Source of the DNA: RGIG6375 sp964472725
GTDB taxonomy: Bacteria > Bacillota > Clostridia > Oscillospirales > Oscillospiraceae
Reading direction: 5' to 3'
Assembly (NCBI GenBank): GCA_964472725.1
Contig: CAYYLZ010000007.1
Span: forward strand, 3,141 to 67,140
DNA: 64,000 nucleotides
Positions within the stretch are counted from its first letter, which is position 1; each line of letters starts with the position of its first letter. Both the position numbers and the translations under genes were made by a program. This document shows, in pieces, positions 58,529 through 64,000 of the stretch. The notes beneath the pieces are model-generated. The model did not search any database, had not been told where the DNA came from, and saw only the letters and a program-made list of their open reading frames with translations.

Positions 58529-58635
58529 GCTCGCTCACCTCTTGTCTTGTTTTGTCCTTTTGCAAGGCGTTGAAAGGAACTGCAAAATATGATAAAGTAG
58601 GCAAAAAGTAAGTTTAAATTTAAGGAGGTGCCAAA

Positions 58636-59241
58636 ATGCTGGTTTTATGCTCAAATGGATTATCAAGCAAAACAATTATGTCGTACATCAGGGATAAGTT
58701 GAGTTCTTGCAGAACGGCAGCCCTGGTGGTCACCGCAGACAATGAATATAAAGAACGCAATTATCATGTACCCAGGGGTATTGCCGAATTAGAATCATTA
58801 AACCTTAGAGTAGATATTTTTGACTTGGACACACAATCTGCTGATTTACTACTGGACTATGATGTTGTAGCATTTATCGGGGGAAATCCATATTACTTAT
58901 TGCACTCAATCAGAGAGAACGGTGCAGCAAAAGTATTAAGAGATATCGCTATAAATAGAGTGCTGATTGGTTGGAGTGCGGCTGCATTTGTTTTTAGTCC
59001 TACGCTTGAATTGGTGAATTGCTATTCTCCCGAAATGAATTTTTTAGGATTAACGGATTTAAGCGGTCTATCATTAACGGATATTCAAGTGTTACCGCAT
59101 TATAGTAGGTTCCTCGCAAAATATGAGCGGTTTGAAGAAAAGTGCTGTGCTTACGAAAAAGAACACAATATTAATGTTATCCGTTTAAATGACGGTGACG
59201 GAGTGTTTATTGACGGAGAAGTTCATATTTGCAAAGTGTAA
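58636..59241 (+). CDS. Peptidase E (S51)-like protein, AT-rich
   Basis: 201 residues of the class I glutamine amidotransferase-like S51 fold: DVVAFIGGNPYYLLHSI (oxyanion region) and VLIGWSAAAFVFSP (nucleophile elbow with Ser). The C-terminal GDGDG..VFIDGE segment also fits dipeptidase E. It would hydrolyse aspartyl dipeptides or a related peptide. A-T rich codons, unlike the flanking HD and XRE genes. AAGGAGGTGCCAAA precedes ATG. Confidence 0.8.
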   Translation: MLVLCSNGLSSKTIMSYIRDKLSSCRTAALVVTADNEYKERNYHVPRGIAELESLNLRVDIFDLDTQSADLLLDYDVVAFIGGNPYYLLHSIRENGAAKVLRDIAINRVLIGWSAAAFVFSPTLELVNCYSPEMNFLGLTDLSGLSLTDIQVLPHYSRFLAKYERFEEKCCAYEKEHNINVIRLNDGDGVFIDGEVHICKV

Positions 59242-59262
59242 ATTCGATTTTGTCAGCCCGTT

Positions 59263-59298
59263 AAACGGCCTCCACCTAAGAAATGTGGAGGCCGTTTT
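59263..59298 (+). terminator. Terminator after S51-like gene
   Basis: AAACGGCCTCCAC / GTGGAGGCCGTTTT with CTAAGAAAT loop. Confidence 0.85.
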
Positions 59299-59345
59299 AC
59301 TGTTCCACCTCGAAAAACCATAAAAATAGTAAATTGAAATGCCAT

Positions 59346-59555
59346 GCTCACCTCTTTACAAACCGCCTGCGTTCTATTATAATGGATTATTACAAATGGT
59401 NNNNNNNNNNNNNNNNNNNNNNNNNNNNNNNNNNNNNNNNNNNNNNNNNNNNNNNNNNNNNNNNNNNNNNNNNNNNNNNNNNNNNNNNNNNNNNNNNNNN
59501 GCTCACCTCTTTACAAACCGCCTGCGTTCTATTATAATGGATTATTACAAATGGT
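59346..59555. other. Assembly gap flanked by an exact 55-bp duplication
   Basis: 100 Ns at 59401-59500. The 55 bases before the gap (59346-59400) are the same as those after it (59501-59555). Most likely two contigs overlap by 55 bp and were joined as a gap, so the real sequence may lack both the Ns and one copy. The 59242-59583 stretch otherwise holds a terminator and promoter only. Confidence 0.9.
59510..59538 (+). promoter_or_regulatory. Sigma-A promoter of the XRE-lepA unit
   Basis: TTTACA (59510-59515), 17-bp spacer, TATAAT (59533-59538). The duplicate before the gap contains the same pair. Confidence 0.7.
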
Positions 59556-59583
59556 ATTATTTTCTGAAAAGCAGGTGAGTTCC

Positions 59584-60111
59584 GTGGCTGAACGCTTCAA
59601 CGAAATATTGTCCCGCCTGCGCCGGGAAAAAGGCGTAAGCCAGCGCGAAGCGGCTGCAGCCTTGGGCATATCTCAGGCGCTCCTGTCTCACTACGAAAAG
59701 GGCGTTCGCGAGCCCGGCCTTGTTTTCCTCGCTCAGGCCTGCGAATACTACGGGGTATCCGCCGACTACATTCTCGGCCGCAGCGCATACCGGCAGAAGG
59801 TTGGGTTCAGCAAGGAGCAGATAAACGGCGGCAAGCTGTTCTTCGATGGCGTGACGGAGCTTGCGCAGGCCGCATTCACTTTGGATAACGAGCAGGATCA
59901 GCGCAGAATGGGTTCTCTCCTTTCCGCTATGCTCTACAGCCTTTCAGAAACCGACTCTGCCGACAGCGAAGCCCACACGGAGCTGCTCAGCGCTCTTATC
60001 TCCCTGCGCCGCGCCCAGCTTTCCCAGGCTTTGGCGAAAACCGGCTTCACTCTTCCCGAGGCCCTGCGCCGCCGCACCGAAGAAGAACTTTCCATGCTTT
60101 TCGATAAATGA
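59584..60111 (+). CDS. XRE family transcriptional regulator
   Basis: 175 residues: N-terminal lambda-repressor-like HTH (residues 5-65: FNEILSRLRREKGVSQREA, ALGISQALLSHYEKGVREP) followed by a helical domain of about 100 residues with no known ligand site. GTG 59584 has AGGTGAG 6-10 nt upstream; further upstream codons precede this site. It lies 12 nt before lepA, so both share a transcript. Confidence 0.85.
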   Translation: MAERFNEILSRLRREKGVSQREAAAALGISQALLSHYEKGVREPGLVFLAQACEYYGVSADYILGRSAYRQKVGFSKEQINGGKLFFDGVTELAQAAFTLDNEQDQRRMGSLLSAMLYSLSETDSADSEAHTELLSALISLRRAQLSQALAKTGFTLPEALRRRTEEELSMLFDK

Positions 60112-60123
60112 GGTAAACACACG

Positions 60124-61929
60124 ATGATAGAACAGTCCAAAATAAGAAACTTCTCCATTATCGCGCATATTGACCACGGCAAGAGCACGCTGGCAGACCG
60201 TCTGCTGGAAAAGTGCGACGCCGTCGACCCCCGCCTTATGGAAAACCAGCTCCTTGACAACATGGATCTGGAACGCGAGCGCGGTATCACCATAAAGGCT
60301 CGCGCCGTTGGCCTGAGCTATAAGGCCAATGACGGCGAGTTCTACACGCTCAACCTTATCGACACCCCCGGTCACGTTGACTTCAACTACGAGGTTTCCC
60401 GCAGCCTCGCCGCCTGCGAAGGCGCGGTGCTGGTAGTTGACGCCCGTCAGGGTACCGAGGCGCAGACCCTCGCCAACGCATACCTCGCGCTGGACAACAA
60501 CCTTGAAATACTGCCCGTTGTCAACAAGATCGACCTGCCCGGTGCTGACCCCGAAAAGGTAAAGCGCGAGATCGAGGATATTATCGGAATCCCCGCTATG
60601 GACTCCCCCGAAATTTCCGCAAAACTTGGCCTCAACATCGAAGATGTGCTGGAGGATATAGTCAAGAACGTGCCCGCACCCAAGGGCGACCCCAAGGCGC
60701 CCCTAAAGGCACTCATCTTTGACAGCCAGTATGACAGTTTCGTTGGCGTTATCGTCTACCTGCGAGTTAAGGACGGCACTATCCGCCCCGGCATGGAAGT
60801 TAAGATGATGGCTACCGGCGCGGTCTACAAGGTAGTTGAAGTCGGTCATCTGCGCCCCATCGGCATGGAGCCCTGCAAGGCGCTTTCCGCAGGCGACGTT
60901 GGCTACTTCACCGCCAGCATAAAGAACGTATCCGACACGCAGCCCGGCGACACAGTTACCGGCAACGACAATCCCGCCGCTGAGCCTCTGCCCGGCTATC
61001 GCCCCGCTCAGCCCATGGTATATTCCGGTATCTATCCCGCCGACGGCGCACGCTATCCCGACCTGCGCGACGCTCTCGACAAGCTCAAGCTTAACGACGC
61101 GGCTCTCTCCTTTGAGCCTGAGTCCTCCGCGGCTCTCGGCTTCGGCTTCCGCTGTGGCTTCCTCGGTCTGCTCCACATGGAGATAATTCAGGAGCGCCTT
61201 GAGCGAGAGTTCAATCTCGACCTCATCACCACCGCACCCAGCGTTATCTATAAGGTCGTCAAGACAGACGGCGAGACCGTGATGATCGATAACCCCCTCA
61301 ATTACCCCGACCCCTCCGTTATCGAGTGGGCGGAGGAGCCTTTTGTAAAGGCTTCCATAATGTCCCCCACCGAGTACGTGGGCAACATTATGGATCTGTG
61401 TCAGGATCGCCGCGGCGAGTTCAAGGACATGGTTTACCTTGACTCCGAGCGCGTTGAGCTGCACTACCACATGCCCCTCAACGAGATAATCTACGACTTC
61501 TTCGACGCGCTCAAGTCCCGCACCAAGGGTTACGCCTCTCTGGACTACGAGCTTGAAGAATACCGCCAGTCCGAGCTGGTGAAGTTGGATATTCTCCTCA
61601 ACGGCGACGTTGTGGACGCCCTCTCCTTCATCGTTCACAAAGAAAAGGCCTACGCCCGCGGCCGCCGCATTGCCGAAAAGCTCAAGGAGCACATTCCCCG
61701 CCAGCTTTTCGAGGTTCCCGTTCAGGCAGCCATCGGCGGCAAGGTCATCGCCCGCGAGACCATCAAGGCCATGCGCAAGGACGTTCTCGCCAAGTGCTAC
61801 GGCGGCGACATCACCAGAAAGAAGAAGCTGCTGGAAAAGCAGAAGGAAGGCAAGAAGCGTATGCGCAGCCTCGGCAGCGTTTCCGTTCCTCAGGAAGCCT
61901 TCATGGCAGTTCTTCGTTTGGACGAGTAA
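60124..61929 (+). CDS. lepA: Elongation factor 4 (LepA)
   Basis: 601-residue translational GTPase. G1 AHIDHGKSTLADRLL (residues 14-28), G2 region ERERGITIKA, G3 DTPGHVDFNYEV, G4 NKIDLPGADP, plus domain II, EF-G III/V-like domains and the LepA-specific C-terminal part ending GSVSVPQEAFMAVL. Back-translocates or remodels stalled ribosomes. Length is standard. In many Firmicutes lepA precedes hemW/hrcA; here a terminator follows at once. Confidence 0.98.
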   Translation: MIEQSKIRNFSIIAHIDHGKSTLADRLLEKCDAVDPRLMENQLLDNMDLERERGITIKARAVGLSYKANDGEFYTLNLIDTPGHVDFNYEVSRSLAACEGAVLVVDARQGTEAQTLANAYLALDNNLEILPVVNKIDLPGADPEKVKREIEDIIGIPAMDSPEISAKLGLNIEDVLEDIVKNVPAPKGDPKAPLKALIFDSQYDSFVGVIVYLRVKDGTIRPGMEVKMMATGAVYKVVEVGHLRPIGMEPCKALSAGDVGYFTASIKNVSDTQPGDTVTGNDNPAAEPLPGYRPAQPMVYSGIYPADGARYPDLRDALDKLKLNDAALSFEPESSAALGFGFRCGFLGLLHMEIIQERLEREFNLDLITTAPSVIYKVVKTDGETVMIDNPLNYPDPSVIEWAEEPFVKASIMSPTEYVGNIMDLCQDRRGEFKDMVYLDSERVELHYHMPLNEIIYDFFDALKSRTKGYASLDYELEEYRQSELVKLDILLNGDVVDALSFIVHKEKAYARGRRIAEKLKEHIPRQLFEVPVQAAIGGKVIARETIKAMRKDVLAKCYGGDITRKKKLLEKQKEGKKRMRSLGSVSVPQEAFMAVLRLDE

Positions 61930-61945
61930 AATTGAGTATATGCAG

Positions 61946-61976
61946 AAAGCCGGATACCCAGTGGGTATCCGGCTTT
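61946..61976 (+). terminator. Terminator after lepA
   Basis: AAAGCCGGATACCC / GGGTATCCGGCTTT around AGT. Confidence 0.85.
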
Positions 61977-61980
61977 AGTG

Positions 61981-62313
61981 TTATTTTCTTCTGCCTTTGG
62001 GCGCTCCGAGTATTTCGTAGAGGACTATGGCCCGCTTCCAGCTGATGCTGCCGCTTTCCTCCTTACGGGACGCGGGACGCTTCTCCGCTTCTGCAAGAGC
62101 GTCGCTCAGTTCCCTTTCGTGGGCCTTGACCTTTTCAAGCTCTTCTCTGGTCTTGCGCATTTCTTCCTTCAGCCGCTCATAGTCGCGGTGCTCCACATGA
62201 GGGTCGTAGCCCTCCTCATTCTCGGCAGGGCGGTCGGCAAAGCTTCGCACTGCCTGCACCGCCTGCCGCAGCTCAGTCACCGCAATACGGGGGTACATGT
62301 CTGCACGTTTCAT
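61981..62313 (-). CDS. Small coiled-coil protein
   Basis: 110 residues, highly charged, with a predicted coiled coil (RLKEEMRKTREELEKVKAHE) and a basic C-terminus (KGRRK). No family recognised. The ATG overlaps the floA stop by 1 nt (TAATG), so it is translationally coupled to floA and probably acts at the same membrane site or in the same process. Confidence 0.65.
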   Translation of the reverse strand: MKRADMYPRIAVTELRQAVQAVRSFADRPAENEEGYDPHVEHRDYERLKEEMRKTREELEKVKAHERELSDALAEAEKRPASRKEESGSISWKRAIVLYEILGAPKGRRK

Positions 62314-63281
62314 TACTGCCTATCCTCGTCTTTGGCAATGGCCTTGCGCATATCGGTATCAGAGATGACATTCTGCATATTGTAATAGTCCATCACGCCC
62401 AGCTTGCCGCCGCGGAGAGCCTCCGCCATTGCACGGGGAACGTCAGCCTCGGCCTCGACGACCTTGGCGCGCATTTCCTGAACGGCAGCCTTCATTTCTT
62501 GCTCGCGGGCAACTGCCATTGCGCGCAGTTCCTCGGCCTTCGCCTGAGCGATACGCTTATCGGCCTCGGCCTGGTCGGTCTGCAGCTGAGCGCCTACGTT
62601 GCGGCCTACGTCGATATCGGCGATGTCTATGGAGAGAATTTCAAAAGCGGTGCCTGCCTCAAGGCCCTTACTGAGAACAGTACGGGATATCTTATCGGGG
62701 TTCTCCAGAACCTCCTTATGGCTTTCGGCAGAACCAATGGTAGTAACGATACCCTCGCCAACACGGGCGATAATGGTCTGCTCACCTGCGCCGCCAACCA
62801 GTCGGTCGATATTGGCGCGGACGGTTACCTTGGCCTTGGCGCGCAGCTCAATGCCGTCCTTGGCGACAGCTGCTACGACGGGAGTTTCGATAACCTTGGG
62901 GTTAACGCTCATCTGCACTGCTTCGAGAACGTCGCGGCCTGCAAGGTCAATGGCGGCTGCGCGCTCAAACTCGAGGCCGATATCGGCTCTCTGAGCCGCG
63001 ATGAGGGAATTTACCACACGGTCCACATTGCCGCCGGCCAGATAGTGAGCTTCCAGCTTGTTGATGGAAATATCAAGACCTGCCTTGCTGGCCTTTATCA
63101 TGGCGGTGACTATTCTTGCGGGGACTACGCGGCGCATGCGCATACCGACGAGAGTCCACACGCTGATTCGCACATTTGCTGCCAATGCGCTTATCCACAG
63201 GGTTACGGGAACAAAATGGAAGAACAACGCAAGAAACACAACTATGATGGCGATAACAACAACAATTCCGTAAAATTCCAT
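62313..63281 (-). CDS. floA: Flotillin-like protein FloA
   Basis: 322 residues: N-terminal membrane hairpin (GIVVVIAIIVVFLALFFHFV), VGMRMRRVVPARIVTAMI, the PHB/SPFH domain (residues 60-230) with RANIDRLVGGAGEQTIIARV and IDIADIDVGRNVGAQLQ, then an alanine/glutamate-rich coiled coil. Scaffold of functional membrane microdomains, as in B. subtilis YqfA. It lies 27 nt after the NfeD gene; nfeD-floA pairing is widespread. Confidence 0.96.
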   Translation of the reverse strand: MEFYGIVVVIAIIVVFLALFFHFVPVTLWISALAANVRISVWTLVGMRMRRVVPARIVTAMIKASKAGLDISINKLEAHYLAGGNVDRVVNSLIAAQRADIGLEFERAAAIDLAGRDVLEAVQMSVNPKVIETPVVAAVAKDGIELRAKAKVTVRANIDRLVGGAGEQTIIARVGEGIVTTIGSAESHKEVLENPDKISRTVLSKGLEAGTAFEILSIDIADIDVGRNVGAQLQTDQAEADKRIAQAKAEELRAMAVAREQEMKAAVQEMRAKVVEAEADVPRAMAEALRGGKLGVMDYYNMQNVISDTDMRKAIAKDEDRQ

Positions 63282-63308
63282 ACTACATTTTCCTTTCTAC
63301 CTTTATAT

Positions 63309-63806
63309 TTATACTGCCTTAACCACTATTCTGTTGCCGCTGACCTCAATAACCTCAACGTCCACCCCGGCCTCAATGAAGCCGCCCTGAGATACAACGT
63401 CCAGCCGTTCTCCGTCAAGCTCGGCAGCGCCCGCGGGACGCAGTTCCGTGACGGTCTTGCCGGTTTTTCCAAGATATACGCTCTTATCGGAGCCGCCGGT
63501 ATATCCGGAGGCCTTATCCGTGGCGTCCTTGAGCATGAGGCTGGCGGGCATTTTGCCCTTGGACACCAGCACGATGGAAACCACAGCCAGTATCACAACT
63601 ATCACGGCGACTACGCCTGTCATGATAAGTCCCTGAGTAAAGGTCTTGGCGGTAATGAATATATCAGCCACCAAACAGACAAGTCCCAGCGTACCCGCTA
63701 CGCCAAAACCGGGGGTGCACATTTCCACGATGAGCAGGATAACGCCCACCACGAAAATGATTATGGACAGCGCAGACATACTTTGAATAAGTGCCAACAG
63801 TTCCAT
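63309..63806 (-). CDS. NfeD-like membrane protein
   Basis: 165 residues: four hydrophobic segments (ALSIIIFVVGVILLIVEM, VAGTLGLVCLVADIFI, TGVVAVIVVILAVVSIVLV) and a C-terminal OB-fold NfeD domain (GKTGKTVTELRPAGAAELDG, VSQGGFIEAGVDVEVIEV). Partner of FloA in membrane microdomains. ATG 63806 follows GGAGG; a TTG three codons earlier is less likely. The short-form NfeD without ClpP-like domain. Confidence 0.93.
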   Translation of the reverse strand: MELLALIQSMSALSIIIFVVGVILLIVEMCTPGFGVAGTLGLVCLVADIFITAKTFTQGLIMTGVVAVIVVILAVVSIVLVSKGKMPASLMLKDATDKASGYTGGSDKSVYLGKTGKTVTELRPAGAAELDGERLDVVSQGGFIEAGVDVEVIEVSGNRIVVKAV

Positions 63807-63832
63807 AAATACCAATCCTCCTTATATTTTGC

Positions 63833-63866
63833 AAAAAGGGCAGGGTGCCGCTGCGCCCCGCCCTTT
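63833..63866 (-). terminator. Terminator of the His-rich gene
   Basis: AAAGGGC..GGGgGC / GCacCCtGCCCTTT stem, followed on the minus strand by TTTTTGC. Confidence 0.65.
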
Positions 63867-63871
63867 AATTG

Positions 63872-64000
63872 TCAATGTTCGTGATGATGATGCTCATGCC
63901 CGTGGTCGTGGCAGCCGCATTCGCAGTGCTCATCATAGTGATGGTGATGCTCGTGCTCATGGTCGTGGCAGCCGCATTCGCAGTGCTCATCATGGTGATG
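63872..64000 (-). CDS. His/Cys-rich C-terminal tail of a truncated gene
   Basis: Only the last 42 codons are inside the window. They encode two tandem repeats of the pattern YDEHCECGCHDHxHEHHHH and end EHHHHEH. The C-E-C-G-C clusters and about 20 histidines indicate strong binding of Zn, Ni, Co or Cu. Such tails occur on metal transporters, metallochaperones (CobW/HypB-like) and metal-storage proteins; the catalytic part is off the window, so no name is given. The stop TGA (63874-63872) is followed by a terminator. Confidence 0.7.
   Translation of the reverse strand, partial: HHHDEHCECGCHDHEHEHHHHYDEHCECGCHDHGHEHHHHEH

Noticed and set aside
59283..59578. Frames passing through the N gap.
   Set aside because: They depend on undefined bases and on the duplicated contig end.
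1..64000. CRISPR arrays, rRNA or tRNA genes.
   Set aside because: I saw no regularly spaced direct repeats, no rRNA-like sequence and no cloverleaf with a T-loop GGTTCRANYCC consensus. A tRNA scan would be needed to exclude a single tRNA fully.

Overview
The window looks like a chromosomal segment of an obligately anaerobic, endospore-forming Clostridia-type Firmicute, probably a gut Oscillospiraceae/Lachnospiraceae relative. The evidence is the cotJ spore-coat genes, oxygen-sensitive enzymes (two glycyl radical enzymes, corrinoid methyltransferases, many ferredoxin-type proteins), FloA/NfeD, AGGAGG-type ribosome binding sites and TTGnnn-17-TATAAT promoters. A run of 100 Ns flanked by the same 55 bp on both sides shows it comes from a draft assembly, possibly a metagenome bin. 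Most genes have moderately high GC and C/G-ending codons. A few AT-rich genes (GNAT at 5784, nucleoside phosphorylase at 53070, S51 peptidase-like at 58636) look acquired, and the first two are each followed by a MITE-like inverted-repeat element.

Layout. 1-7.5 kb: 5' part of a sigma-70 factor gene behind two perfect palindromes, a broken small gene, a GNAT, LysR/BrnQ, meso-diaminopimelate dehydrogenase, two GNATs, and cotJC behind a fused cotJA-cotJB gene. 7.7-31.3 kb is the metabolic heart: a three-gene corrinoid methyl-transfer operon (UroD-type methyltransferase, pterin-binding methyltransferase, corrinoid protein), a glycyl radical enzyme with its radical-SAM activase, a DUF169 protein, truA, a REP-type transposase, two lipoproteins, a second glycyl radical enzyme, an EamA exporter, and a long plus-strand series: molybdenum hydroxylase, a flavin/Fe-S oxidoreductase with CCG domain, a zinc-ribbon-like redox protein, a second DUF169 protein, a TIGR01212 radical SAM protein, a WYL regulator and a macrodomain hydrolase. 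31-46 kb: LUD protein, esterase, DUF362 ferredoxin, two membrane-fused MerR regulators, Zn- and Fe-alcohol dehydrogenases, two tandem solute-binding lipoproteins without permeases, and an operon of TlpA lipoprotein, CXXC mini-protein, NapH-type ferredoxin and an unusual thymidylate synthase homologue. 46-64 kb: tandem MATE exporters, an old-yellow-enzyme/NADH oxidase fusion, NudC, phosphorylase, another MATE, PAP2, aldo/keto reductase with ferredoxin tail, HD protein, XRE regulator, lepA, floA-nfeD and the His/Cys-rich tail of a truncated gene.

Interpretation. The 7.7-28.6 kb genes can be read as one catabolic neighbourhood for an O-methylated or otherwise recalcitrant small molecule. Methyl transfer would go to tetrahydrofolate, radical C-O, C-N or C-C cleavage would be done by the glycyl radical enzymes, and hydroxylation or aldehyde oxidation by the Mo enzyme, with electrons passing to the flavin/Fe-S partner. 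The two DUF169 paralogues, each beside one of these redox modules, are the least understood part. The substrate cannot be named from sequence.

The most novel non-coding signal is a leader RNA motif in two copies, upstream of the lipoprotein at 17732 and the aldo/keto reductase at 56620. Both copies have a TTAGTGTG hairpin followed by a stem with compensatory base changes and identical internal-loop bases (CAACC). In the first copy an anti-Shine-Dalgarno can mask the ribosome binding site. It looks like a candidate riboswitch or other cis-regulatory RNA that I cannot assign to a known class.
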